Positions 8,006-16,883 of a DNA stretch of 64,000 nucleotides are shown in pieces. The position numbers and the translations under genes were made by a program. The notes below the pieces were generated by a model. It worked only from the letters and a program-made list of their open reading frames with translations. It ran no database searches and had not been told where the DNA came from. Origin of the DNA: DASVCS01 sp036381495 (GTDB taxonomy: Bacteria; Gemmatimonadota; Gemmatimonadetes; Longimicrobiales; RSA9); NCBI GenBank assembly GCA_036381495.1, contig DASVCS010000135.1, forward strand, positions 62,001 through 126,000. The letters are read 5' to 3'. How positions within the stretch are numbered: position 1 is the stretch's first letter; each line of letters opens with the position of its first letter.

Positions 8006-9169
8006 TTACAGCCGGGCCAGCATCCGTTCCACCAGCTCGTTGTTCGAGTCCGTGCGCCGCATGATGGTCAGCAGCTCGGACATCGCGTCCGCGGGGCTCG
8101 AACTCGCCAGGTTGCGACGCAGGAGATTCACCGCGGCGTGCGTGTCCTCGGGGAGGAGCAACTCTTCGCGCCGCGTAGCGCTCGCGATCAGGTCGATGGC
8201 CGGGAAGATCCGCCGGTCGGCCAGCTCGCGGCTCAGCAGGATCTCGCAGTTCCCCGTCCCTTTGAACTCCTCGAAGATCACCTGGTCCATGCGCGAGCCC
8301 GTGTCGATCAGCGCCGTCGCGATGATCGTCAGCGAACCGCCGCCCTGGTTCGGATCGACGCACCGCGCGCTGCCCAGGAAGCGCTTCGGCTTCTCGAGCG
8401 AGGCCGCATCCAGTCCGCCGGAGAGGGTTCGGCCGCTGCCGGCCTCGACCGCGTTGTACGCGCGGGCGAGCCGCGTGATCGAGTCGAGGATGATGACGAC
8501 GTCCTCGCCCATCTCGACGCGACGGCGCGCCCGTTCGAGCGTGATCTCCGCGACCGCGATGTGCTCGTTCGGCGGCCGATCGAAACTCGAGGCCACCACC
8601 TCACCGAAGCCACACGCCTCCATCTCGGTGACCTCCTCCGGACGCTCGTCCACGAGCAGGATCAGCAGCGTGCACCCCGGATAGTTCCGCACCACACCCT
8701 CCGCCACCGCCTGGAGCACCGTCGTCTTGCCCGCCTTCGCCGGCGCCACGATCAACGCCCGCTGCCCCTTGCCCAGCGGCGAGAAGAGGTCGATCACGCG
8801 ATTCGTGCAGTCCGCCTGCCCGCGTCGCGTCAACCCGCACTCGAGCACGAGCTGCTCGTTGGGATGGATCGCACTCAAACGGTTGAAGTTCGGACGGCGC
8901 GCCGCCTCCTCCGGGGGCAGACCGTTGACCAGCAGCACACTGGTCAGCGGCGCGCTCTTGCCCCGCCCCGGCGGCTTGCCCACCTCCCCCGCCACCTCGT
9001 CGCCCGTACGTAGCCCGTAGCGCTGGATCAACTTCTGGGATACGTAGAGGTCGTTCTCACCCGGAAGGTATCCGGTCTCACGGCGGCGAATGAAGCCGGA
9101 GCCTCCTCCCATCACTTCCAACACGCCCAAGGATTCCCCGATCGTCACGATAGCTGCTCCACGATTCAC
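8006..9169 (-). CDS. Rho-like termination factor lacking the N-terminal helical domain
   Basis: 387 residues from GTG 9169. The cold-shock RNA-binding domain starts almost at once (GVLEVMGGGSGFIR, about 15-65), so the Rho_N helix bundle is missing. The RecA-type motor is intact: Walker A APAKAGKTT (142-150), Walker B VVIILDS (224-230), the Q-loop region SGGLDAASLEKPKRF, the R-loop KGTG (303-306) and Arg in ATRREE (333). The usual NRSG before that arginine is replaced by IASA. A full-length Rho is encoded at 50504-51754, so this is a diverged second copy. It likely acts as a hexameric RNA translocase, but with altered RNA choice. Start choice follows homology. Confidence 0.88.
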   Translation of the reverse strand: MNRGAAIVTIGESLGVLEVMGGGSGFIRRRETGYLPGENDLYVSQKLIQRYGLRTGDEVAGEVGKPPGRGKSAPLTSVLLVNGLPPEEAARRPNFNRLSAIHPNEQLVLECGLTRRGQADCTNRVIDLFSPLGKGQRALIVAPAKAGKTTVLQAVAEGVVRNYPGCTLLILLVDERPEEVTEMEACGFGEVVASSFDRPPNEHIAVAEITLERARRRVEMGEDVVIILDSITRLARAYNAVEAGSGRTLSGGLDAASLEKPKRFLGSARCVDPNQGGGSLTIIATALIDTGSRMDQVIFEEFKGTGNCEILLSRELADRRIFPAIDLIASATRREELLLPEDTHAAVNLLRRNLASSSPADAMSELLTIMRRTDSNNELVERMLARL

Positions 9170-9208
9170 GAGTTCGCATTATCTCCCGGCATCTCGCCGG
9201 TATTCCAC

Positions 9209-9234
9209 GTCCGGCACCCTGTCCGGTGCCGGAC
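9209..9234. promoter_or_regulatory. 10-bp perfect dyad between divergent rho-like and PLP genes
   Basis: GTCCGGCACC at 9209-9218 and GGTGCCGGAC at 9225-9234 are exact inverted repeats with a 6-nt centre, 40 bases before one start codon and 80 before the other. It could be an operator or a leader hairpin. No -10/-35 pair in the 144-base intergenic region is convincing. Confidence 0.5.
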
Positions 9235-9313
9235 CTTGCGGTTACATTTCGGCCGGTTCACATCTCGGAAACCGAGACCGGGCCGGCCGCCCGGTCCGAA
9301 GAGACGGTTCTTC

Positions 9314-10555
9314 ATGCTTGAGACGATCGCGGCGACGCGGGTCGCCACCACGACCGAAATCCGCACCCATTTCCCGGCGCTCGCGCGCCGTCACGCCGGC
9401 CACGCCGTGGCATACTTCGACGGCCCGGGTGGTACGCAGGTGCCGCGCCAGGTGGTCGACGCCATGGCCGACTACCTGTTCCACCACAACGCGAACACCC
9501 ACTGGGAATACCCCAGCAGCGCCGAAACCGACACCGCCGTCGAGGCCGGCCGGCAGGCCCTGGCCGATTTGCTCGGCGCGGCGCCGGACGAGATCGCCTT
9601 CGGCCCGAACATGACCACGCTCACGTTCCACCTGGCCCGCGCGATCGGTCGTACGCTGCGCCACGGCGATGAAGTGGTCGTGACCGAACTCGATCACCAT
9701 GCCAACATCGCGCCATGGCAGGCACTGGCACGCGAACGCGGCGTCGTTCTGCGGATGGTCCGGATGCGGACCGAGAGCGGAACGCTCGACATGGACGACC
9801 TCGAACGGCAGATCACGCCGCGGACCCGCGTCGTCGCCATCGGCGCCGCATCCAACGCGCTCGGGACGATCAACGACGTGCGGCTCGCGACGGAACGTGC
9901 GCACGCGGTCGGCGCGCTCGCGTTCGTCGATGCCGTCCACCTCGCGCCGCATGCGCCCATCGATGTCCGCTCGATCGGCTGCGACTTCCTGGCCTGCTCG
10001 GCGTACAAGTTCTACGGACCGCACATCGGCGTGCTGTACGGCAGGCGCGACCGCATCGAGGCGCTCGACGTCCCCCGTCTCCTTCCCGCGCCCGACACGG
10101 CGCCCGAACGGCTCGAAACGGGAACACAGAACCACGAAGGCATCGTGGGTGCCACGGCAGCCGTGGACTTTCTCGCATCGCTCGCGGACGGACCGACACG
10201 GCGGGACCGCCTCGCCACTGTCCTCGCGACGCTGCACGCACGGGGCACTGCGCTCGTCACCCGGCTGTGGGAAGGCCTCGCGGCCATCGACCGCGTGCAG
10301 ACCTTCGGTCCGCCGCCCGGCGTACCCCGCACCTCGACCATTGCGTTCACCATCGCCGGCATGCCGGCCGCCGATGCGGCGCGCCGCCTGGCCGAGCACG
10401 GCCTCTTCCTCTCGCACGGCGACTTCTACGCCGCAACGGTCGTCGAGCGGCTCGGCCTCGCGCCTCACGGCCTCGTGCGCGCCGGCTGCACCTGTTACAC
10501 CACGGAGGGGGAAGTGGATCGCCTCATCGAGGCGGTCCGGATCATCGCAAACTGA
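9314..10555 (+). CDS. Cysteine desulfurase-like class V aminotransferase
   Basis: 413 residues of a PLP enzyme. The cofactor lysine is K232 in CSAYKFYGPH, and the Asp that contacts the pyridine nitrogen is D206 in VDAVHLAPH. ELDHHANIAPW (about 125-135) is typical of the cysteine desulfurase-like subgroup, close to TIGR01976. Near the C-terminus, RAGCTCYTTEGEVDRL lies where SufS-type enzymes place their catalytic Cys loop, but the spacing differs. No Fe-S assembly gene is adjacent, so the substrate may not be cysteine. ATG 9314 is used because similarity begins just after it. Confidence 0.8.
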   Translation: MLETIAATRVATTTEIRTHFPALARRHAGHAVAYFDGPGGTQVPRQVVDAMADYLFHHNANTHWEYPSSAETDTAVEAGRQALADLLGAAPDEIAFGPNMTTLTFHLARAIGRTLRHGDEVVVTELDHHANIAPWQALARERGVVLRMVRMRTESGTLDMDDLERQITPRTRVVAIGAASNALGTINDVRLATERAHAVGALAFVDAVHLAPHAPIDVRSIGCDFLACSAYKFYGPHIGVLYGRRDRIEALDVPRLLPAPDTAPERLETGTQNHEGIVGATAAVDFLASLADGPTRRDRLATVLATLHARGTALVTRLWEGLAAIDRVQTFGPPPGVPRTSTIAFTIAGMPAADAARRLAEHGLFLSHGDFYAATVVERLGLAPHGLVRAGCTCYTTEGEVDRLIEAVRIIAN

Positions 10556-10900
10556 GGCCGCGCCCGATGACGCGTTCTCCCAGCGCCACACCCCTTGCGC
10601 CGCTGGCCCCCGGGAACCGCCGATCCGTCACAGCCGATCGGGTAGGGGACGCACGCGGCGCGTTCGGGTCCGACCGGACATCGCCGGCGCGGACTCCGAT
10701 CTCTGGTTCACTGCGAGGATGCCCGTAGTATAGCGCGTGCGCAGCCGTTTCGCCACTCGAGATGGTTGTTTTTCGCGGGAAATCCCGTAAATTTCGGGGT
10801 TGCAGACGATACCGGGATCCGGGCGCCCGGACGTCGTCCGCCGTAGCGCGCGCTCCGCGGTGCGGCGCAGGAGCACGCCCGGATGGGAGGCAGGATCACA
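10556..10900. other. Gene-free leader region upstream of the helicase
   Basis: About 345 bases with no convincing reading frame. An A/T-richer patch near 10762-10800 contains short dyads (CGGGAAATCCCG; CCCG, TAAATTT, CGGG), and TAGTAT at 10730-10735 could be a -10 element. A long structured leader before a DEAD-box helicase is common in cold-induced genes, but nothing decisive is seen. Confidence 0.35.
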
Positions 10901-12139
10901 TTGACATTCGAAGAGCTGACGTCTGCACCGGAACTGTTGCAGGCCATCCGCGACCTCGGCTGGACGGCGCCGACGCCGGTCCAGGCGCGTGCCCTTCCGC
11001 CGGTGCGCGAGGGCCGTGACGTCGTCGGCATTGCACAGACCGGAACGGGCAAGACGGCAGCGTTCCTGCTCCCCGCGCTCGAGCGTCAGATCGGGCGTGA
11101 GGGGCTGCACACCCTGGTCCTCTGCCCGACGCGAGAGCTGGCGCAGCAGGTGGCCGAGGATGCACGCATGCTGGCGCGGTACACGGAGCTGTGGATCGGT
11201 GAGGTCTTCGGAGGTGTTCCGATCGGCCCGCAGATTCGCGACCTGCGCGCCGGCTTCGACGTCCTCGTGGCCACGCCGGGGCGCCTGATCGATCACATCG
11301 AGCGGGGCACGGTCGACCTCTCGACGGTGGAAGTGGTCGTCCTGGACGAGGCCGATCGGATGCTGGACATGGGGTTCAGGCCGCAGATCGAAGCGGTGTT
11401 GAAGGCCTGTCCGACGGAGTGCCAGACCCTGATGTTTTCGGCGACCATGCCCAACGGCGTGCACGCGCTTGCGCTCCGGATCCTGAGCGACCCGGCCTGG
11501 ATCGAGGTGACGCCGCCGGCGACCGCGGCGGAGAAGGTCGAGCAGGTCGTCTATCCGGTGCGACCGGATCGGAAGATCGCGCTGCTGCTCGAGTTGTTGC
11601 AGCGCGACGGCATGGACCAGGTGCTGGTCTTCACGAGGACGAAGAGCGGTGCCGACGTGCTGTTCTCGCGCCTGTACGCGGAGGGCATCGATGTGGCCCT
11701 GCTCCACGGCGACCGCGACATGCGCCAGCGTCAGAAGGCGTTGGCCGCCTTCGCCGAAGGCCGCGTCCGCGTGCTGGTCGCCACCGATGTCGCGCAGCGA
11801 GGGCTCGATGTCGAGGGGATCAGTCACGTGATCAACTTCGACGTCCCGTGGAATCCGGAGGACTACGTGCACCGGATCGGGCGGACGGGCCGCGCCGGCG
11901 CGACCGGATCGGCCGTGACGTTCCTGACGGCGGGTGAGTTGCCGAAGCTTCACGAGATCGAGCGGGCGTTGGGCTATCGCCTGCCCCGGGTGGTGCTCGA
12001 CGGCTACGAGTCGGCGGCGGCGAGCGCGCCGCCCGCGCGGCCGGCCGCCCGACTGAACCGGAGCGGGACGCGACTGGGGAGCCGCCGCACGGATCGGCTG
12101 ACGCCGGAAGAGTTGCAGGAGCTCCTGAAGGTCGGCTGA
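10901..12139 (+). CDS. DEAD-box ATP-dependent RNA helicase
   Basis: 412 residues that unwind short RNA duplexes using ATP. All motifs are present in order: Q motif (TFEELTSAPEL to TPVQ), I AQTGTGKT, Ia PTRELAQQ, II DEAD, III SAT, then in domain 2 the conserved LLHGDRD, ATDVAQRGLD and VI HRIGRTGRAG. The C-terminal extension is short (about 45 residues) and basic, as in RhlE-like enzymes. TTG 10901 is preferred because GGGAGG sits ten bases upstream and the Q motif begins there; an in-frame ATG at 10883 adds six residues. Likely roles are ribosome assembly or mRNA decay. Confidence 0.93.
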   Translation: MTFEELTSAPELLQAIRDLGWTAPTPVQARALPPVREGRDVVGIAQTGTGKTAAFLLPALERQIGREGLHTLVLCPTRELAQQVAEDARMLARYTELWIGEVFGGVPIGPQIRDLRAGFDVLVATPGRLIDHIERGTVDLSTVEVVVLDEADRMLDMGFRPQIEAVLKACPTECQTLMFSATMPNGVHALALRILSDPAWIEVTPPATAAEKVEQVVYPVRPDRKIALLLELLQRDGMDQVLVFTRTKSGADVLFSRLYAEGIDVALLHGDRDMRQRQKALAAFAEGRVRVLVATDVAQRGLDVEGISHVINFDVPWNPEDYVHRIGRTGRAGATGSAVTFLTAGELPKLHEIERALGYRLPRVVLDGYESAAASAPPARPAARLNRSGTRLGSRRTDRLTPEELQELLKVG

Positions 12140-12348
12140 TCGCCGGCTCCGGCACCCTCCTCGATCCCGATCCGTCCCGATCCCTTCCACCAACTGCGCG
12201 GCGCGCGTACACTCCCGCTCGGAGGCGCCCCTCACCCGTGAGCCGCCGTCCGGGATCCTGCGCACGGCGCGGACGCGCGGCGTCGTTCCAACCTTTCCGC
12301 CGGAACCAGGGTCGAACTCTGCGAACAGGCGAAACGCAGCGCTTCGAA

Positions 12349-12903
12349 GTGACGACGCAGACCCGTGAACCCGGAACGGTCGGTTCCGATGCCGACAACG
12401 CCGACGTCCTCCTCTCGTTGCGGGGCGATGCGCGCGCGTTCGAACGGCTGTATCGACGTCATGTGGCGCGGATCCATTCGCTCGCCCGGCGGATGCTGGG
12501 CGACGGCGAGGCGGACGAGGCGACACAGGACGCCTTCATCAGGGCGTGGAACCGGCTCGGCACGTTCCGGGGCGATGCGGCGTTCGGGACCTGGCTCTAC
12601 CGGGTGGCGCTCAACGTGGTCCTCTCTCGCCGCGCTTCGCTGGCCCGGCGGCGGCGCCGGTTCGTCCAGGATGACGCCGCGATGCGCACCGCGGAGCAGA
12701 CCACGGCCAGGCCGGACCTGCGGACGGACCTCGAGGCCGCACTCGCGCGGCTGCCCGCCGGAGCGAGAGAGGTCTTCGTCCTCCATGATGTCGAGGGATT
12801 CAAGCATGACGAGATCGCGGGGATGCTGGGGGTCACCCGCGGCACGTCGAAGTCGCAGCTCCACCGCGCGCGGATGCTGCTCCGCGCGGAACTCGCGGGA
12901 TAG
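12349..12903 (+). CDS. ECF-family RNA polymerase sigma factor
   Basis: 184 residues from GTG 12349; upstream in-frame starts give a basic tail that looks non-native. Region 2 is DARAFERLYRRHVARIHSLA through DEATQDAFIRAWNRL, the polymerase-core and -10 binding part. Region 4 ends with EIAGMLGVTRGTSKSQLHRAR, the helix-turn-helix that reads the -35. The anti-sigma gene starts seven bases after the stop, followed by two DUF4097 genes, which makes a four-gene envelope-linked operon, probably autoregulated as is usual for the group. Confidence 0.92.
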   Translation: MTTQTREPGTVGSDADNADVLLSLRGDARAFERLYRRHVARIHSLARRMLGDGEADEATQDAFIRAWNRLGTFRGDAAFGTWLYRVALNVVLSRRASLARRRRRFVQDDAAMRTAEQTTARPDLRTDLEAALARLPAGAREVFVLHDVEGFKHDEIAGMLGVTRGTSKSQLHRARMLLRAELAG

Positions 12904-12909
12904 CGGAAG

Positions 12910-13635
12910 ATGATGACAGCCGATCCGTGGACTTCGCGCCTCTCCGAGTATCTGGATGGAGAGCTGGACGCGGCCGACCGGAACGCGCTCGAAGCGCACC
13001 TGCACGCGTGCGCGCACTGCCGTGACGCGCTCGAGGACCTGCGGGCGATCACCTCCGCCGCGGGACGGCTCGAGGACCGCCCGCCGACGACGGACCTGTG
13101 GCCCACGATCGCCGCCCGGATCGGAGCAGGAACCGCGCCGGCCCGCGCTACGTGGCGGTTCCGCCCCGGCGCACGGCTGCGATCCTTCCTCGACGCAGGG
13201 CTCCGCCAGCCGCGCCTCGCCGCGGCGGCGCTCGCCCTCGCCCTCGCGGCCGGCGCACTGTGGATCGCTCGCCCCGACCGCATCGCCTCCGGGCCGCCGC
13301 CGGCCCCCGCGCCCCGGCCGATCGCCGCGCCCGCGCCGGCGCCTCGGAACGGCGGCGCGGTACGATTCGTCACGGATGACGGCGCGGCCGGCTACGATGC
13401 CGCGATCGCGGACCTCCAGCGCGTCCTCGCGGAGAGGCGGGACGAGTTGGACCCCGCGACGGTCCGCGTGCTCGAGCGCAACCTCGAGATCATCGACCGG
13501 GCCATCGAGGACGCCCGCCGCGCGGTCGCGGCCGATCCGGGGAAGAGATACCTGAACCGACACCTCGTGGACAGCATGCAACGCAAGTTGGAACTCCTGC
13601 GGCACGCGACGCGGATCGTGCGGGCGCAGAGCTGA
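12910..13635 (+). CDS. Zinc-finger anti-sigma factor, membrane-anchored
   Basis: 241 residues. Residues 1-45 form a zf-HC2 anti-sigma domain with HLHACAHCRD (the His-x3-Cys-x2-Cys zinc site), which would bind and hold the upstream ECF sigma factor. A transmembrane helix spans about 108-128. After a Pro/Ala linker, the periplasmic part from about 155 to the end is helical and rich in heptad-like Leu/Arg, with no recognised sensor fold. The sigma and anti-sigma genes are seven bases apart. Release could occur by proteolysis or redox change at the Cys site; the signal is unknown. Confidence 0.88.
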   Translation: MMTADPWTSRLSEYLDGELDAADRNALEAHLHACAHCRDALEDLRAITSAAGRLEDRPPTTDLWPTIAARIGAGTAPARATWRFRPGARLRSFLDAGLRQPRLAAAALALALAAGALWIARPDRIASGPPPAPAPRPIAAPAPAPRNGGAVRFVTDDGAAGYDAAIADLQRVLAERRDELDPATVRVLERNLEIIDRAIEDARRAVAADPGKRYLNRHLVDSMQRKLELLRHATRIVRAQS

Positions 13636-13648
13636 GGGGATCAGGACG

Positions 13649-14521
13649 ATGCTCACGACGTTGATGTTGGGCGCATGGGCGCTGGCCGTGCCCGCGCCGC
13701 AGGCGTGGGACACGACGTTCGCCGCGGCCGCGGACGCTCGGATCGAGGTCGAGAACCAGGCCGGCGAAGTGGTCGTGGACACGTGGGACCGGAACGCGGT
13801 GCGGGTCACCGCTCGCCCCGGGGATCGGGCGCGCGTGGTGATCGGCGGCTCCGACCGGGAGGTCCGGATCCGGTCCGAGGCCCATGGCGGCAGCGTCAGC
13901 ATCGCGTACCGCGTGACGGTCCCGGCGGCCGCGGCGCTGCGCATCACCGGCCCGTTCAACGACGTCTCGATCGATGGGGCGGGCGCCGAGGTCTATGTCG
14001 AGACCGTCCGGGGCGACGTGGACGTCCGTGGGGGCGTCGGCCTGGTCTCACTCCGGTCGGTGGACGGCCGCATCGTGCTCGAGGGCGCCCGCGGCGACGT
14101 CCGCATCGATGGCGTGAACGGCGAGATCCACCTGGCCGACGTCACCGGGGAGATCGCCGCCACGGCCGTCAACGGTAGCATCCGGCTCGAGCGGATCGAG
14201 TCCCGCGGCGTCGAGGCGGCGACCGTGAACGGCGACGTCTCGTACACCGGGACGATCCTCGAGCGCGGACGCTACCGACTCAGTACGCACAACGGGGACG
14301 TCGCCATCACGCTGCCGGAGGGTGTCGATGCGACGCTGTCGGTCGCGACGTTCAACGGTGAGGTCGAGTCCGCGGTCCCACTGCCGCTCAGCTCGCTCCG
14401 CCGTGGCGAGCGCTTCCACGCGACGCTCGGCAAGGGCGGAGCGGAGATCGAGCTCGAATCGTTCAACGGGACCATCCACATCCAGCGCCCCGGAGGCGCG
14501 GAGAATTCGGAGGAGCCATGA
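13649..14521 (+). CDS. DUF4097 beta-strand repeat protein, exported
   Basis: 290 residues starting with a short signal-like segment (MLTTLMLGAWALAVPAPQA). The rest is a run of beta-strands with recurring V-N-G-D/E/S-I/V turns (DGVNGEIHL, TAVNGSIRL, ATVNGDVSY, ATFNGEVES), the right-handed beta-helix-like pattern of DUF4097/GIN-domain proteins. These are usually periplasmic or surface exposed and sit beside ECF sigma systems; the molecular role is not known. The stop overlaps the next start (ATGA). Confidence 0.82.
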   Translation: MLTTLMLGAWALAVPAPQAWDTTFAAAADARIEVENQAGEVVVDTWDRNAVRVTARPGDRARVVIGGSDREVRIRSEAHGGSVSIAYRVTVPAAAALRITGPFNDVSIDGAGAEVYVETVRGDVDVRGGVGLVSLRSVDGRIVLEGARGDVRIDGVNGEIHLADVTGEIAATAVNGSIRLERIESRGVEAATVNGDVSYTGTILERGRYRLSTHNGDVAITLPEGVDATLSVATFNGEVESAVPLPLSSLRRGERFHATLGKGGAEIELESFNGTIHIQRPGGAENSEEP

Positions 14522-15327
14522 TGCGAAGGGAACGCATACCCGTGATGATGTACCCGCTCGCGGTCTTCGCCGTGGTCACGGCGGCCGTGGCATGGACGCC
14601 GGAAACGGCCGTGGCGCGGCAGGACTTCCGCTGGAGCGGGCGCATCCCCGCCGGCCAGGCCATCGAAGTGAAGGGCATCAACGGCGAGATCCGCGCGCTG
14701 GCGGCAGAAGGGGATGAGGTGCTGGTTCTGGCGGAGAAGCACTCCCGGCGCGGCGATGTCGAGTCCGTGACGTTCGACGTCGTCGAGCACGAGGGCGGCA
14801 TCACGATCTGCGCGGTGTACCCCGGGCGCGGCGGAAGGGAAAACCGCTGCGCGCCCGGCGATGGCGGGCGCATGGAGACGCGGGACAACGACGTCGTCGT
14901 CGACTTCACGGTCCGTGTGCCCCGCGACGTCCGCTTCATCGGCCGGACGGTCAACGGCGGGATCGAGGCCGAATCGCTCACTGCCGACGTGGTCGCCCGG
15001 ACGGTCAACGGCGAGATCGACGTGGAAACGGCGGGCCACGCGCAGGCCTCCACCGTCAACGGCGAGATCACCGCGCGCCTGGGGCGCGCCGATTGGACGG
15101 GCACCCTCGAGTTCGAAACGGTCAACGGCGGCATCACCGTCGAGTTGCCCGCCGACGCCGCCGCCGTGGTCCGCGCGCGGACGACGAACGGCGGCATCGA
15201 GACGGACTTCCCGCTCGTCGTGCGCGGGCTCTTCACGAGCCATCGCATCGAAGGGACGATCGGTGCCGGCGGCCGCGTTCTCGAGCTGAAGACCGTGAAC
15301 GGCGGCATCACCCTGCGCAAGGGATAG
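14518..15327 (+). CDS. Second DUF4097 beta-strand repeat protein, exported
   Basis: 269 residues with a signal peptide (about 1-34, ending AVARQ). It carries at least six T-V/T-N-G-G/E-I turns spaced 17-30 residues apart (RTVNGGIEA, RTVNGEIDV, STVNGEITA, ETVNGGITV, RTTNGGIET, KTVNGGITL), more regular than in its neighbour. Two Cys at about 100 and 111 could form a disulfide outside the cytoplasm. It and the preceding gene look like a diverged tandem duplication under the same ECF sigma/anti-sigma pair. Function unknown; an envelope-stress output is inference from context. Confidence 0.82.
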   Translation: MMRRERIPVMMYPLAVFAVVTAAVAWTPETAVARQDFRWSGRIPAGQAIEVKGINGEIRALAAEGDEVLVLAEKHSRRGDVESVTFDVVEHEGGITICAVYPGRGGRENRCAPGDGGRMETRDNDVVVDFTVRVPRDVRFIGRTVNGGIEAESLTADVVARTVNGEIDVETAGHAQASTVNGEITARLGRADWTGTLEFETVNGGITVELPADAAAVVRARTTNGGIETDFPLVVRGLFTSHRIEGTIGAGGRVLELKTVNGGITLRKG

Positions 15328-15343
15328 ATCGTCCGGGTCGCTC

Positions 15344-15379
15344 GCGGCCGCCGGCGCCGGCCCTCGAGACGGCGGCCGC
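15344..15379. terminator. GCGGCCGCC stem between convergent genes
   Basis: GCGGCCGCC at 15344-15352 pairs exactly with GGCGGCCGC at 15371-15379 across an 18-nt loop, between the second DUF4097 gene and the convergent hydrolase gene. There is no U-run, so it would act with Rho or as a 3'-end stabiliser. Confidence 0.45.
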
Positions 15380-15395
15380 AGCCATCCGCGACGGC

Positions 15396-16136
15396 TCAGG
15401 CCAACACTTCCCGCAGGAAGCTCACCGCGACGCGGTCGAACGCCGCTTGCCGGCCGAAGACGACGCCGTGCGCGCCGCCCGCGAGGACGGCCAGGCGCGC
15501 GCACGGGATGCGCCGGCAGAGCCGCGCGACATCGCGCCGGGAGACGATCGGGTCATCGCGTCCCACGACGATGAGCGTGGGGCACCGAACGCGGCGCGCC
15601 GTCTCGGTGGGGTCGTCGCGCGCGGCCTTGAGCCAGCTCCCGATGAACGCCGTCGGCGACGCACGCAGGTATTCGCGCGCCACGGCCGGCACCAGACGAA
15701 GCGGTTCGCGCGCGACGTCCCGCACGTACGCGCGGAGCTGGCGGAGCGCCCGACCCCCGTCCGGGCCGCCCGTCGGCGTGGCCACGACCAGGGCGCGGGC
15801 GCGTGCCGGAGCCCGCGCCGCCAGCGCGAGCACCGCCTGCGCCGCCAGCGAATGCCCGAGCCACGCGGCCGCGTCCACCTCGAGCCGCTCGGCAAGCGCC
15901 AGGAGCCAATCCGCGATCTCCCCGACCGACTGGCCGAAGACCGGTCCGCCGCTCTCACCGAACCCCGGCAGGTCCGGCGCGATGATGTGGAACCCCGCTG
16001 CCGTGAACGCCGCAAAGTGCGGGATCCAAAAACGGCCCGATAGGCCGAGGCCGTGCACCACGACCAGCGGCATCCCCGTCCCCGCCTCGTAGAGCCGGAC
16101 CGGGCGCCCATCCAGCCGCAGGGACCGCGCCTCCAT
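15396..16136 (-). CDS. Alpha/beta-fold hydrolase
   Basis: 246 residues. The oxyanion-hole motif HGLGLSGRFW, the nucleophile elbow WLGHSLAAQ with Ser96, the acid in GRDDPIV and the histidine in GGAHGVVF complete the catalytic triad. The closest pattern is that of small ester or C-C bond hydrolases; the substrate is unknown. It is the third gene of a minus-strand operon: the upstream hydrolase ends at 16137, directly abutting this ATG. The two hydrolases differ in lid sequence, so they are not a recent duplication. Confidence 0.85.
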   Translation of the reverse strand: MEARSLRLDGRPVRLYEAGTGMPLVVVHGLGLSGRFWIPHFAAFTAAGFHIIAPDLPGFGESGGPVFGQSVGEIADWLLALAERLEVDAAAWLGHSLAAQAVLALAARAPARARALVVATPTGGPDGGRALRQLRAYVRDVAREPLRLVPAVAREYLRASPTAFIGSWLKAARDDPTETARRVRCPTLIVVGRDDPIVSRRDVARLCRRIPCARLAVLAGGAHGVVFGRQAAFDRVAVSFLREVLA

Positions 16137-16883
16137 TCAGCTCCCGGCCAGAAACGATGTCAGGATCTCGTTGAACGCCTCCGGTCGGTCGACCATGGGG
16201 TTGTGCGCCGCGTCCGGGATGATGCAGAGCCGGGCGTCCGGGATCCCGTCCGCCAGCGTCCATGCGTGATCGAGAGGCGTGAGTGGATCGAGCCGGCCCC
16301 AGATCAGGAGCGTCGGACTGCGGATGGTCGGAAGCAAAGGTCGTACGTCGTCGGCGAGCAGGCGTCGCGCTGCCGCGGCGAGGGCGAGCGGCCCCATGCG
16401 GAGCGCATCTCGCGCGATCGTGGGCAGGAAGCTCGGCCTTCCCCAGGCGGGGGGCGGGATCAATTCGGCCAGGAGCCGCACCAATTCGGCGAGCGGTCGC
16501 TGGCGGGGGATGCCGGCGGCATCGACCAGGACGAGACGCGCGACCCGGTCGGGCTGCCGGGCCGCGAGGTGGATCGCGATCTGGCCGCCCATCGAATGGC
16601 CGACCAGGTGGGGTCGTTCGATCCCGAGTGCGTCGAGCCATTCCACGATCAGCTCGGCCGTCCGCGCGATATCGGGGAGCGGCCCGGCCGCCGGGTTGCG
16701 GGCGAACCCGATGAGTTCCGGGACGTGGACGCGGTGGGTTCGGGCGAGGGCCGGAATCGTGGTGCGCCACCAGCGGTGCGAGCCGGCCAGTCCGTGGAGC
16801 AGGACGGCGGGTGGCCCTGCGCCCGTGTGGACGGAATGGAGGCGGAAGCGGCCGACGGGCGTGGACCTCGGCTCGAGGGTCAT
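16137..16883 (-). CDS. Alpha/beta-fold hydrolase
   Basis: 248 residues. HGLAGSHRWW gives the oxyanion loop, VGHSMGGQ the nucleophile elbow with Ser97, GRLDPLTP the acid, and AAHNPMVDRPEAFN the catalytic His with the typical C-terminal helix. It resembles MhpC/MenH-like hydrolases. Its ATG overlaps the stop of the hydantoinase B gene (ATGA), so the two are translationally coupled, and it abuts the second hydrolase gene. Both hydrolases may act on a product of the hydantoinase-like enzyme; that is inference. Confidence 0.86.
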   Translation of the reverse strand: MTLEPRSTPVGRFRLHSVHTGAGPPAVLLHGLAGSHRWWRTTIPALARTHRVHVPELIGFARNPAAGPLPDIARTAELIVEWLDALGIERPHLVGHSMGGQIAIHLAARQPDRVARLVLVDAAGIPRQRPLAELVRLLAELIPPPAWGRPSFLPTIARDALRMGPLALAAAARRLLADDVRPLLPTIRSPTLLIWGRLDPLTPLDHAWTLADGIPDARLCIIPDAAHNPMVDRPEAFNEILTSFLAGS

